In this document: piece after piece, positions 21,224 through 30,718 of the stretch | Numbering within the stretch: the first letter of the stretch is position 1 | How the letters are laid out: every line of letters begins with the position of its first letter | DNA from: Candidatus Caldilinea saccharophila | GTDB taxonomy: Bacteria > Chloroflexota > Anaerolineae > Caldilineales > Caldilineaceae | Assembly: GCA_016710365.1 (NCBI GenBank) | Contig: JADJVW010000001.1 | Span: forward strand, 124,001 to 188,000 | DNA: 64,000 nt | Reading direction: 5' to 3' | Made by a program: the position numbers and the translations under genes | Notes under the pieces: generated by a model | Databases searched by the model: none | What the model was told of the DNA's origin: nothing | The model's input: the letters and a program-made list of their open reading frames with translations, nothing else

Positions 21224-22251
21224 GCCCGCACCCCTTTACGCTGTGCAAGCTTGTCCAAGGCAAGCTTGACTGGTTCGGAATAGAGCAGGACGACAAAGAG
21301 GACGACCAGCGATTTTACAACCAGCACAACCTCGGGCGGCACGCCAAAGGCATAGATTGTCGTTGTGACGCTCTGGATGAGCAGGGCGCCGAGCACGCTG
21401 CCCGCCAGCGAAAAGCGCCCGCCTGACATCAACGTGCCGCCAATCACGACCGCAAGGATGGCGTCCAACTCCATAAAGAGGCCGACATTGTTGGCGTCGG
21501 CGCTTTTGACGTTGGAACTGATAATGATCCCGGCAATGCCCGCACAGAATGAACAGAAGACATAGGCGAGGAGCTTGATATTCTTTTCGTTGATGCCGCT
21601 GTAAAAACTGGAACTGGCATTGGTGCCGACCGACTCGACAAATAGACCGATCGCCGTGCGCCGCGTCATCCACCAGGCAAAGAGGAAGACGGTCGCCACG
21701 ATGAAGAGCGTGAAGGGCAGCCCCAGAAGATAGCCGGCGCCAAAGTAGAAAAAGGGCGGATAGTAGACGGTGATGATCTGCCCATCGGTGATGAGCTGGG
21801 CAATGCCGCGCCCGGCCACCATCAACACCAACGTCGCCACCATCGGCTGGATGTTGGCGCGCGAGACCAGCAAGCCGTTCCAGATCCCGCACAGGATGGC
21901 GAGGCCAAGCGCAATCACGATGACCAGCGGCAAGGGCGTCGAGGTGACATCGGTGACATTGCCGACGAGCCGCGTCGCCATCGCCGCGCAGATCGCAGCC
22001 ACGGCGCCGACGGAAAGATCGACGCCGGCAGTGGCGATCACGGCGGTCAAGCCAATCGCCATCAACATGAGCGGCGCGCCGCGGTTGAGAACATCCACGA
22101 GGCTGCCAAAGAGGTGGCCGTCCTTGATTTCGAGGCGAAAGAAGTTTGGCGTGAAGAGTAAATTGAACAACATGACCAGCGCCAGCGCGACCAGCGGCCA
22201 AAATAAGCCGCTATGACGCAGGCGCTCCCACCAGCTTGCTTGGGCCGTCAT
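21220..22251 (-). CDS. ytfT: Galactofuranose-type sugar ABC permease (YtfT-like)
   Basis: A 343-residue polytopic permease. GLTAVIATAGVDLSVGAVAA is the conserved loop of this family, and AIGLFVESVGTNASSSFYSG is the YtfT-like variant of the second motif. It would form a heterodimeric channel with the downstream YjfF-like protein. Both ends overlap neighbours by four bases (ATGA at 22248-22251 and at 21220-21223), so ATPase, YtfT and YjfF are translated as a coupled set. Confidence 0.87.
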   Translation of the reverse strand: MTAQASWWERLRHSGLFWPLVALALVMLFNLLFTPNFFRLEIKDGHLFGSLVDVLNRGAPLMLMAIGLTAVIATAGVDLSVGAVAAICAAMATRLVGNVTDVTSTPLPLVIVIALGLAILCGIWNGLLVSRANIQPMVATLVLMVAGRGIAQLITDGQIITVYYPPFFYFGAGYLLGLPFTLFIVATVFLFAWWMTRRTAIGLFVESVGTNASSSFYSGINEKNIKLLAYVFCSFCAGIAGIIISSNVKSADANNVGLFMELDAILAVVIGGTLMSGGRFSLAGSVLGALLIQSVTTTIYAFGVPPEVVLVVKSLVVLFVVLLYSEPVKLALDKLAQRKGVRA

Positions 22252-23764
22252 GATTCTCCCCCGGCGATAATGTGCATGATCGAGCGTTCGTTCATTTCAT
22301 CCTGCGCCAGTTCGACGACGACGGCGTTGTCGCGCAACACGAGGACGCGGTGGCTGGTGCGCAGCACTTCGTCCAGTTCTGAAGAAATGAAGATGCAGGA
22401 CTTGCCTTGATTGGCTTGTGTCAGCACCAGCTTCTGAATCTCCGCTTTGGCGCCAATATCGATGCCGCGCGTCGGTTCGTCCAGGATCAGGATATCGGGT
22501 TCGGTGGCCAGCCAGCGCGCCAGAATCACCTTCTGCTGGTTGCCGCCGCTGAGATTTTTCACCAGTTGATCGGCCGTCGGCGTGCTGATGTTGAGCAGCT
22601 TGATATACTTATCGGCGATCTCGCGCTGCTTGGCCGTGTTGAGATAGCTAAACCAGCCACGGCTGGCTTGCAAGGCCAGGATGATATTCTCGCGCACGGT
22701 CAGGTCGCCCACAATCCCGTCAGCCTTGCGGTCTTCTGGGCAGTAGGCCATGCCCGCCTGAATCGAGCGCAGGGGAGCGTGCTGCTCCACGCGCTGGCCG
22801 GCGACGGTGAGTGTGCCTGAATCCGGCTTGTCCACGCCAAAGAGCAGGTTCGCCGTTTCCGTGCGCCCGGAACCGAGCAGACCTGCCAGCCCGATCACTT
22901 CGCCTTCATGCAAGTCGAGGTCAAATGGCTCGATGGAGCCAACGCGTCCAAACTCTTTGGCCTGGAGCACGACGCTGCTCTGAGCGATCGTTGCCGCCGC
23001 TTGTTTGTAGCGGCTCATCTCTTCCAACTCGTTCAGATCGCGGCCGATCATGCGGGCAACCAGCTCGACGCGCGGCAAGGTGGCGGTGTCAAAGACGCCC
23101 ACCAATTTGCCATTGCGCAAAACTGTGATGCGATCCGAGACTTCATACACCTGGGCCAGAAAGTGGGTAATGAAGATGATCCCGATGCCTTCGCTCTTGA
23201 GTTTGCGCATGACGGCAAAGAGTTTTTCGGTCTCATGCGCCGCCAGACTTGACGTAGGTTCGTCCAGAATCAACACTCGGGCGGAAATCTCCAGCGCGCG
23301 CGAAATCGCCACCATCTGCTGAATGGCGACCGGATACATCCCCACGCTCTGGCGCACATCAACGTCGATCTCCAGCCACTCCAGGATCTGCGCGGCCCTG
23401 GCGTTGAGGCGGCGCCAGTCAATGCTGCCGGCAAAGCGCGGCTCGCGTCCGATCAGGATGTTTTCGGCGATCGACAGATTGGGGCAGAGGTTGACTTCTT
23501 GGTAGACCGTGCTGATGCCGAGCGTCTGGGCATGGTGCGGGGATTTGGCAAGGATTTCACGGCCGTCCAACTCGATGACGCCGCGGTCTTGCCGTTCCAC
23601 GCCCGTAAGCACCTTGATCAACGTGGATTTGCCGGCGCCGTTTTCGCCGAGCAAGCCAGGAACTCGCCGCCCGGCCGGCGAAATCCACCGCATCCAGCGC
23701 CTGCCGCCCACGAAAGGGCTTTGCTGAGGCCTTTTCATCGTCAAGATGTGGAATTTGCCGCCAT
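22248..23764 (-). CDS. ytfR: Sugar ABC importer ATPase (YtfR-like), damaged 5' end
   Basis: A tandem ATPase of ~500 residues: Walker A GENGAGKST, LILDEPTSSL and FITHFLAQVYEVSDRI in the first half, then GLLGSGRTE, LSGGNQQKVILARWL and LILDEPTRGIDIG in the second. The start is the ATG at 23764 (MAANSTS), preceded by AAGGGA. Between about 23640 and 23760 the protein can only be followed by switching frames more than once (KALDAVDF-like words appear in different frames), so several indels lie there. One reading frame happens to stay open into the upstream binding-protein gene. I treat this as an artefact, not a fusion. All catalytic motifs are in the intact part. Confidence 0.8.
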
Positions 23765-23861
23765 GATGGTTGGATTCCCTTGGGGGTGGGGGGGGAATAG
23801 GGGGCCGCCTGCCCGGTCCAATCCGCCGGGGCGGGCCGAGCCGCCTGGAACCGGCGAGTAG

Positions 23862-24881
23862 GCGGGTGGGCAGCAGTTCGGCTGCCTGTTCCGGGAAGTA
23901 AACGCCCTCTTCTGACGGCACCCATTTGGCGACTTCTTCGCCGTTGACAACTTTGAGTGCGAGATCGAAGAACTGCGGGCCAAGCAGCGGGTTGCATTCA
24001 ACCGTGCAGTTCAGCTTGCCTTCGATCATCGCCTCGAAAGCGCCGCGCACGGCGTCGACCGACACGATCTTGATGTCTTCGCCTGGCTTCAGGCCATATT
24101 CTTCGATGGCCTGGATGGCGCCGATCGCCATGTCGTCGTTGTGCGCATACAGCGCAGTGATCTCGTCGCCATGCTTTTTCAAGAAGGCTTCCATGACTTC
24201 TTTGCCCTTGGCGCGGGTGAAATCGCCAGACTGGGAAGCGATGATCTCCATGCCGGGGAATTCGGTGATGGCCTCGCGGAAGCCAGTGGCGCGGTCATTC
24301 GCCGGCGCCGAACCGACGGTGCCCACCAACTCGACGATCTTGCCTTCGCCGCCAATGATGTCGGCCATGGCCTTGCCGGCGCGACGCCCTTCCTCGATAA
24401 AGTCAGAACCGAGATAGGTGACGTAGAGATCTTCCGGCACGGCCGCACGGCGGTCGACCAGGATCAACGGAATGCCGGCATCCTTGGCTTCCTGGAAGAC
24501 GGTTTCCCAGCCGGTTTCCACCACAGGCGAGACGCCGATCACGTCCACCTGCTGCGCAATAAAGGAGCGGATCGCCTTGATCTGGTTCTCCTGCTTCTGC
24601 TGCGCGTCTGAGAACTTGAGTTCGACGCCCAGACGTTCAGCCTCGGACTTGACCGACTCGGTGTTGGCTGTACGCCACTCGCTCTCCGCGCCGATCTGGG
24701 CGTAACCGACCACCAGATCCTCAAAGGTCTTGGCGGCCACTTCGCCGGCAGGCGCGGCTGCTGCCTGTTCGGCTGCCGGCGCATCGGCGGCTGGCGCGAC
24801 CGGCGCCACCGTCGTGCAGCCGACCATCGCAAACATCAGAGCGCCGACCAGCATTGCAAAAAGCACGCTTCGCAAATTCAT
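23862..24881 (-). CDS. ytfQ: Sugar-binding lipoprotein (YtfQ-like)
   Basis: A Peripla_BP_4 family solute-binding protein of ~340 residues. The signal peptide ends in lipobox MVGC and is followed by an Ala/Pro linker. The core includes VGYAQIGAESEWRTANTES, DVIGVSPVVETGWE and ALYAHNDDMAIGAIQA, close in pattern to YtfQ, which binds galactofuranose. The start at 24881 has AGAGGAG upstream. Homology ends near LLPTR at 23862. The natural stop should follow directly but is missing, and the next ~100 bases contain runs such as eight G's. I suspect sequence errors, so the end coordinate is approximate. It is the first gene of the ytf-type operon. Confidence 0.85.
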
Positions 24882-24932
24882 TTGTTTTTCTCCTCTTGTA
24901 AGATGGAAACTGGTGAGGTGAAGACTGTACAG

Positions 24933-24989
24933 ACCGGTTGTCAACCGACCGGTGTATCTTATAGTAGCAATCGCCACCCGCGAAGACAA
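24933..24989 (-). promoter_or_regulatory. Promoter and palindromic operator of the ytf-type operon
   Basis: On the minus strand, TTGTCT (24989-24984) and TACTAT (24966-24961) are separated by 17 bases, a plausible -35/-10 pair. Just downstream is the perfect palindrome CGGTTG-T-CAACCG (24935-24947), nested in ACCGGT arms (24933-24953). Its position over the start of transcription suggests a repressor or response-regulator site. The neighbouring YesN-like regulator is a candidate binder. Confidence 0.4.
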
Positions 24990-25083
24990 TGCATTTCTAT
25001 GCGCATAGAGTCACGATTCTTGGCGAGTTTCATGGCTAGGTGAAGCCACCGCCGCGACAAGGTATTAAATCTTTGGATCAAGG

Positions 25084-26643
25084 TCAGATTTTATCGGAAG
25101 CGGACTCTGGGCGACGACGCAGCGGTATCGACAATGCGACGGACGTTCCGGCGCCATACTCGCTGTCGATCGTCAAGCCATAGCGTTGGCCATAATAGAG
25201 CCGGATGCGCTGATTGACGTTGATCAGGCCATAGCCCCCCTCACTTGTCACCAGGAGATCACGCGTCAGACTGTTGCGCACTTCGGCCAGCCGTTCTGGC
25301 GTCATGCCCATGCCGTTATCGGTGACTGTGACGTGGAGCAGCGTTTCGCCGTCACAGCGGCCGCGCACGACGATCGCACCGCCGGTGCGCTTGTTCTTGA
25401 TGCCGTGATAGAGAGCATTTTCGACCAGCGGCTGCAGCATAAGCTTGAGAATCGTTGCCGAAAGCATGGCGTCGTCAATGTCGATCTGATAATCGAGAAT
25501 GTCGCGATAGCGAATCTTTTGGATGGCCAGATAGCTGCTCACATGCTCGAATTCTTCACCGACCGTGATCCAATCTTTGCCTTTGCTCAGCGAGATGCGG
25601 AAAAAGCGGGAGAGGGCGCGCACCAACTCGACGACCTGCGCCGTACGTTTGGATTCGGCCATCCAAATGATCGTGTCCAGTGTGTTATACAGAAAGTGTG
25701 GATTGATCTGCGCCTGCAAGACGCGTAGCTCGGCTTTTTGCAGGTTTTCCTGCTCCTGCACCTTGGCGGCCACCAGTTGGCGCACCTTGCCAACCAGGAT
25801 ATTGAAGCTCATGCCCAGTTCCGTGATCTCATCGACGTTGTCGGAGGTGACCAGCGGCTCGAGGTCTTCGCGTGCAATGGTGGTCGTGACATCGTGGAGT
25901 TTCTTGATCGGCAGATAGATGCTGCGCGAAATGCGCAACGCGGCCACAATCGAAAAGGCAACCGCCGCCAACATGCCGATGACGCTGGCGTAGATCCACT
26001 GTTGCAGGCCGGCTTGCAAGGCTCGATATTGCTGCTCGGTGCGGTTGACCTCAAACAGCATGTAATCCTGGACGCCTTCCTCCACCAACTCCGAGACCCA
26101 GCGGATGCGCTCCATCAACACCATGTTGTCGTCAAAGGGCACGCCTGCTGAAAGCTGCACGCCCACGCGGTCAATGTCGTGGCGCAACGTCCCCATGGTG
26201 TTCTGAATCACGCGCAGCTTCAACCTGCCCCGCTGCGAGGTGCTCGTCTCGCGCATGGCGGCCAGTTTGGCATCAACATCATCCAAAATCGTGTACTGAT
26301 CGGCCGTGTAGAAATCTTCCTTGCCGGCGACGATATCCCACATCTCGGCATCGATGGCGAACTTGATATAGCCGTTGATGCTGTTCGCCGCCGTGATGTT
26401 GTCGATAATCCGGCTGTACTGCGCCTGGTATTGCAGAATCGGGATCGCCAGAAAAATATAGGGGATGCCCAGGATCACGATCAGGACGGAGAACGCCAGC
26501 AACATTTTCGATTTGAGCGACAACTTGAGGTAGGAGAGAAATTGCGTCGATGGCATGATGGGCGCAAACATTGGGCTGCGGTTCGCACTGAGCGCGCCTA
26601 CGCTTTCACGCGTCGCCTGATGGGAATCCCGTCTGTTCCACAT
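25084..26643 (-). CDS. Sensor histidine kinase of the YesM/LytS type
   Basis: A 519-residue membrane kinase. TM1 (MLLAFSVLIVILGIPYIFLA) and TM2 (WIYASVIGMLAAVAFSIVAA) flank a ~200-residue helical extracellular sensor. A HAMP domain, a short coiled coil and the His_kinase domain follow, with phosphoacceptor motif NPHFLYNTLDTI. The ATPase domain has LQPLVENALYHG (N box) and VTDNGMGM (G1). The ATG at 26643 is chosen because AGAGAGG lies seven bases upstream. A TTG at 26664 is less likely. It pairs with the YesN-like regulator upstream and probably senses a carbohydrate signal for the ytf-type importer. A MITE-like element separates the two genes. Confidence 0.9.
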   Translation of the reverse strand: MWNRRDSHQATRESVGALSANRSPMFAPIMPSTQFLSYLKLSLKSKMLLAFSVLIVILGIPYIFLAIPILQYQAQYSRIIDNITAANSINGYIKFAIDAEMWDIVAGKEDFYTADQYTILDDVDAKLAAMRETSTSQRGRLKLRVIQNTMGTLRHDIDRVGVQLSAGVPFDDNMVLMERIRWVSELVEEGVQDYMLFEVNRTEQQYRALQAGLQQWIYASVIGMLAAVAFSIVAALRISRSIYLPIKKLHDVTTTIAREDLEPLVTSDNVDEITELGMSFNILVGKVRQLVAAKVQEQENLQKAELRVLQAQINPHFLYNTLDTIIWMAESKRTAQVVELVRALSRFFRISLSKGKDWITVGEEFEHVSSYLAIQKIRYRDILDYQIDIDDAMLSATILKLMLQPLVENALYHGIKNKRTGGAIVVRGRCDGETLLHVTVTDNGMGMTPERLAEVRNSLTRDLLVTSEGGYGLINVNQRIRLYYGQRYGLTIDSEYGAGTSVALSIPLRRRPESASDKI

Positions 26644-26697
26644 GACCGCACCTCTCTCTGCCAAAACTCATTTGTTCGGCCGGATAAAAATAAAACC

Positions 26698-26800
26698 CAG
26701 TACTTCACGAAACTCACACAAAGTCACAAAGAACACAAAGAGCGCCATCTTCAACTTTGTGTCTTTGCGTCTTTGTGTGAGGCAAAATCGTGAACTACTG
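26698..26800. repeat. MITE-like hairpin element, copy 2
   Basis: This 103-bp element has termini CAGTACTTCACGA and TCGTGAACTACTG (12 of 13 bases match as inverted repeats). The interior holds CACAAAG-type words on the left, their complements on the right, and the shared centre CCATCTTCAACTTTG. Its right end, read on the minus strand, is CAGTAGTTCACGATTT, identical to the IS end at 63637-63652. It sits between the response-regulator and sensor-kinase genes. Confidence 0.75.
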
Positions 26801-26805
26801 AAACA

Positions 26806-26862
26806 CGGATGAAGCGGATATCTGCGGATCAGATCAGCGAAAACCCGTCCGAGCCGTGTCAT
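26806..26862. repeat. Degenerate copy of the 'ATCCGTGGTC' hairpin family
   Basis: The words ACGGATGAAGCGGATATCTG and CCCGTCCGAGCCGTGTC resemble the family at 2259-2341. The copy directly abuts the MITE-like element, so the two form a composite repeat block. Confidence 0.45.
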
Positions 26863-26895
26863 CAGCGTGCCATTCGTTGAACAGTCACACCAAAC

Positions 26896-28490
26896 TTACG
26901 ATCCGCTGCTGGCGCCCTGCTGCCGGTACTCGCTGGGCGATTGTCCGGTCGCCCTCTTGAACACGGCGTAGAAATAGCGCGGGTTGTGGTAGCCAACCTG
27001 ATACGCGATATCGCCGGTCGATAGCGTGGTCGTGCGCAATAAATGCATTGCCTCGTCAATGCGACGCGCGGTCAGATAGGCGACAAAGGTCACGCCGGTT
27101 TCGCGGCTGAAAACTGTACTGAAGTGGCTGGGACTCCACCCCACTGCCGCAGCGACCGTGTGCAGCGACAACTCCTGGCTGGCCAGATGCGTTTCGATAT
27201 ACTGCTTGGCCTGCTCGATGATCTGATGGGTGCGATTGGTGTGTTGTTCACGGTATTGCAGGGCTTGGGTGAGAATATGGCGCAGAAAGGCACGCAGGTC
27301 ATCGAGGCAATTGATGGCAGCCAACAGGGGTTCAAGCTCACCGCGTGGAGGAATCACCTCGCCCGCCGCACCGCCCAGTTCCTGGACAAAGTTGGCGACT
27401 GCCACCAGCACGTCTGTCGCCATAAAATCGATCACAAGGCGCAGCTCAGGCGCGTCGCTGTCCGTGTTGGAGAGGTGATTGGCCAGGAACGATTCAAGGT
27501 TCTGCAACTCGCCACGGCGTAGAAGGTGATCACAGCGGTGGGGTCGAGCGCCAGCAAGGTTCGAGGCGGGTAAGTGCTGCCGCCGCGGCTCGGCGCCAGC
27601 TTGCGGATCTGGGTGCGCGCCACATCGCACGCCTCCAGAAAGGAGTGCGGGATGGCGGCCATGCGTTCGACTGGGCGACCCAGGCCAATCGCCAGCGCCA
27701 GGGACGGTTCGGGCGTGAGCACAAGCGCGATCTGCTCGGCAAGCTGGTGCGCCGCCTCTTGCACTGCCGCCGGATCGTCGCCTTTGAACAGCAGGCCGGT
27801 CTCATCCACATCTTTCGTGAACAGCAAGACGTCGTTGCGCGCCGCCAGCAACGCCGCCACGACTTGGCGCACGCGGTGATAGCTCTCCAGCCGCGCCAGG
27901 TGGGTCATATCGACCGTCACATCACAGCGCACGCTCAGGGTCAGATAGCAGCGGGCGATGAGGTCGATCTGCAAGGCGCGTGCGGCGTCGATGGCTTCAG
28001 ACGCCGTGAGCGCACCGGTCACCAGGTCGAGCAGGAAACGCTGGCGCAAGACAGTGGCGTTCTCCTGAAGCTGGGCCTGGAGATGGCGCAGCTCTTCCTG
28101 CTGCTGCTGTTCCTGCTCAATTTGCCGCCGGATACGCGCCAGCGCGTCGAGCAGATCCTGCGCGCTGACCGGCTTGAGCAGATATTCGGTGACGCCGAGT
28201 TGGATGGCTTCCTGCGCATAGCGGAACTCGTCGTGGCCGCTCAGGATCACGATGCGCGTCTGCGGCAGCCGCGCCCGCACGATCCGGCTCAGTTCCAGGC
28301 CATCCATGAAGGGCATTTTGATGTCGGTGATCAGGATATCGGGCGCTTCTGCCTCGAGCATCGGCAGCGCCAACTCGCCGTCAGAGGCTTCGCCACACCA
28401 ACGCAGACCCGCGCTCGCCCAGTCCACACTGTCGCGAATCCCCTCACGTGTGACGATCTCATCCTCGACGAGAAACACCTTATATAGCAT
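26896..28490 (-). pseudogene. Response regulator with AraC output (YesN-like), one frameshift
   Basis: From 28490 (AAGGAAG upstream) the receiver domain is clear: FLVEDEIVTREG, phospho-acceptor DILITDIKMPFMDGLEL, ILSGHDEF and YLLKPVS. A coiled coil and a regulatory middle follow. Near 27520 the frame breaks at ALDPTAVITFY and continues one frame over as RRGELQNLESFL. The C-terminus is an AraC-type double HTH (VGWSPSHFSTVFSRETG, IAYQVGYHNPRYFYAVFKR). Joined length is ~531 residues, normal for YesN. A one-base indel is the simplest cause. It is expected to be activated by the adjacent YesM-like kinase and to control the sugar importer genes. Confidence 0.85.
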
Positions 28491-28525
28491 CCGTCTGCTT
28501 CCTTGGTTCTCCGTCCGTGCGCAGA

Positions 28526-29290
28526 TCATAGCCCCTTGATCGTCATGCCGCCGTCCACCACCAGGTTGGCGCCGGTGATGTAGGATGCCTTGTCCATGGC
28601 CAGAAACGCAATCGCGGCCGCAACCTCATCGGCCGTGGCGATGCGCGCCAGCGGCGTGCGCTGCAAGATGCGGTCGAGCCGCTCGGCGTCCTGCAAGACG
28701 GGCATGGCCAGCGGCGTCTCGGTGTACCAGGGCGAGACGACATTGACGCGGATGCCGGCGCCCGCCCATTCGCCGGCGAGGCTGCGCGTCACCTGGATCA
28801 GCGCCGCCTTGGTGAGCGCGTACGGCGACCCGCTGCCGACATCCAACATCCCGGCGACCGAGGCCACGTTGACCACGGCCGGCCCGGCGCCCTGGCGCAG
28901 CAACGGATAGAGCGCCCGCGTCAACTCGTAGGCGCTGAGCAGGTTCACATCGATAAGGTGCACGACCTGCTCCAGCGCGTAGTCGACGGTCGCGCGGCGA
29001 ATGTTCGTGCCCGCATTGTTGACGAGGATGTCCAGCCCATCCCAGCGTGCATGGACAGCCTCCATGATCGCCGCTCTGCCGCCGACCGCGCCCACATCCG
29101 CCGCTACACCGGCGATCAACAGCCCCTGCGCAACGCGTGCTGCGACCACGCGCTGCAACTCCTGCTCGCCGCGTGCCACAATCAGCACGTCGGCGCCCAG
29201 CGCCAGAAACTCGTCGGCCGCGGCCAGCCCGATGCCCTTGCTCCCGCCGGTGATCAGCGCCCGTTTGCCTGCCAGCGTCCATGCGCTCAT
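28526..29290 (-). CDS. Short-chain dehydrogenase/reductase (SDR)
   Basis: A 254-residue classical SDR. The NAD(P)-binding Gly motif is ITGGSKGIGLA, followed by the NNAGTN strand. The catalytic Ser lies in VNVASVAG and Tyr/Lys in YALTK. The C-terminus ITGANLVVDGGMTIKGL is typical of the tropinone-reductase-like/gluconate 5-dehydrogenase subgroup. The start overlaps the stop of the upstream epimerase gene (ATGA), so both are co-translated. With a sugar importer downstream, a role in sugar or sugar-acid oxidation is plausible but not shown. Confidence 0.88.
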   Translation of the reverse strand: MSAWTLAGKRALITGGSKGIGLAAADEFLALGADVLIVARGEQELQRVVAARVAQGLLIAGVAADVGAVGGRAAIMEAVHARWDGLDILVNNAGTNIRRATVDYALEQVVHLIDVNLLSAYELTRALYPLLRQGAGPAVVNVASVAGMLDVGSGSPYALTKAALIQVTRSLAGEWAGAGIRVNVVSPWYTETPLAMPVLQDAERLDRILQRTPLARIATADEVAAAIAFLAMDKASYITGANLVVDGGMTIKGL

Positions 29291-30243
29291 TCAGCCAGCA
29301 ATCCTTCGTTGTCGATCAGCCACGCCACCGCCTCGCGCACCGCCTGGAGCGACGTGTAGCGTGGCTGATAGCCGATGTGGCGCCGCGCCTTCTCAATGCT
29401 GCAGTTGGGACTGTGTGCGATGTGATCCCACGTGGCGCGTGCTTCGTCCTCACTCACGGTGGCGCGCCACGCCTCCCACGGCACATAGCGCAGATTTGCT
29501 TCCTGTCCGAACCAGCCGGCCACCGCCTCGGCGTAGCCGCGCAGCGTCACCGCGGCGGGCGAGACGACGTGAAAGCTCTCGCCCACCGCCATGCTCCGGT
29601 GCGCCAGCGCCTGCGTAAACGACTGCGCCACGTCGTCGGCGTGGACGTGATGCACCGTCTCCAGCCCCAGGTTGGGCAGCGCCAGCTCCTCACCGCGCGC
29701 CAGTTGCGCAAAGACCGCGGTTGAAAAATAGCCGGCCGGATTGAGCGGCGCCCACCCTGGCCCGACAATGTGCCCCGGATGCAGGATCGTGGCCGGGAGG
29801 TCCCCGCGCTGCGCCTCGCCCAGCAGATAGGTCTCGATGGCCGCTTTCTGGATGCCGTACTCACCAAAGGGACGCCGCGGCTGCGTCTCGGTCGTCGGGA
29901 CGACTGCGCTCGGCCCATGTACCCAGATCGTGCCGCAGTGCAGGAAGTGGCGCACCTGTCCACGCAGCGCCTCGGCAATATGACGTGCACTGTCGAGCGT
30001 GAAACAGATCATGTCGATGACGGCGTCGGGCTGGAGCGCGGCGATCTGCGCGCCGAAGGTTCCGTCCGCCTCGGCCGCGGCGCGGTCAATAATGACCTGC
30101 TGCACCTGCGTCCACGCGCCGTGCGGCTGGTACGGCTCGCGCTGCTGCCGGCTGACGTTGATAACTTCATGACCGCTCTCCACCAGCCGCGGGACAAGAT
30201 AAGTGCCTACGTGCCCGCTGCCGCCGATAATGACAACTCGCAT
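29287..30243 (-). CDS. NAD-dependent epimerase/dehydratase
   Basis: A 318-residue extended-SDR protein: nucleotide site VVIIGGSGHVGTYL, HCGTIWVHGP around the substrate pocket, and active-site Tyr/Lys in YGIQKAAIE. The C-terminal half contains HHVHADDVAQSF. The usual SYK triad is present apart from the Ser, which is replaced by Thr (CGTIW). The family acts on nucleotide sugars or related polyols. It opens the minus-strand gene set that runs into the two-component system and ytf-type importer. Confidence 0.85.
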   Translation of the reverse strand: MRVVIIGGSGHVGTYLVPRLVESGHEVINVSRQQREPYQPHGAWTQVQQVIIDRAAAEADGTFGAQIAALQPDAVIDMICFTLDSARHIAEALRGQVRHFLHCGTIWVHGPSAVVPTTETQPRRPFGEYGIQKAAIETYLLGEAQRGDLPATILHPGHIVGPGWAPLNPAGYFSTAVFAQLARGEELALPNLGLETVHHVHADDVAQSFTQALAHRSMAVGESFHVVSPAAVTLRGYAEAVAGWFGQEANLRYVPWEAWRATVSEDEARATWDHIAHSPNCSIEKARRHIGYQPRYTSLQAVREAVAWLIDNEGLLAE

Positions 30244-30254
30244 CCATCAACCTC

Positions 30255-30467
30255 CTACGATCTTCGTTCGTTGCCGTGTTTGAAATTGCCTGTGATCTTC
30301 GCCATGATCAATTGCTGCTCAGCCTCATGCGCGCCAGCAATGCGCGCCAAGAAAGCACGCGCCCTGGCTTCCTTGAGGATCATCACCTGTTTCCTATGCC
30401 AGTAGATCAGCACTTTGCCTTGCGCGGTGGCGCGGTAAGCAAACGGAAAATCTTCGATATTCATCAT
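30255..30467 (-). CDS. Small conserved-looking hypothetical protein
   Basis: A 70-residue basic protein starting NIEDFPFAYRATAQGKVLI, with YWHRKQVMILKEARARAFLA in the middle. The composition is ordinary for a globular protein and the aromatic N-terminus looks constrained, so I believe it is real. I do not recognise a family. It may be nucleic-acid binding given the Arg/Lys-rich second half. It ends 11 bases before the epimerase start, suggesting co-transcription. Two ATGs (30467, 30464) are possible starts and no clear ribosome site helps. Confidence 0.5.
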   Translation of the reverse strand: MMNIEDFPFAYRATAQGKVLIYWHRKQVMILKEARARAFLARIAGAHEAEQQLIMAKITGNFKHGNERRS

Positions 30468-30718
30468 CAATGCTTTGACTTTTAGAAACTTATAGGGGAA
30501 GCAACGACCAGATTATGAGCACAGGTGCATAGGTCGCCCACAGTTCGCGTTGCACCATCAGTAGCTCCTTTCTTCCTACTGGAGCTATTATAGCATGAAT
30601 GAACAGCGGGCTTGTCCCTAAATTCGCTTGTTCGCCCTGGCAAGCCTATCCACACCGAGCCTGCCTAAAACGATCTAACTCGCTTGCCAATTCTGGCGTA
30701 CAAACAGGAGTCGCGACC

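Noticed and set aside
22248..24881. A single open frame that joins a lipoprotein binding protein to a tandem ABC ATPase.
   Set aside because: An exported lipoprotein and a cytoplasmic ATPase cannot work as one chain. The junction holds several indels and abnormal G/C runs, so it is read as a sequence artefact.
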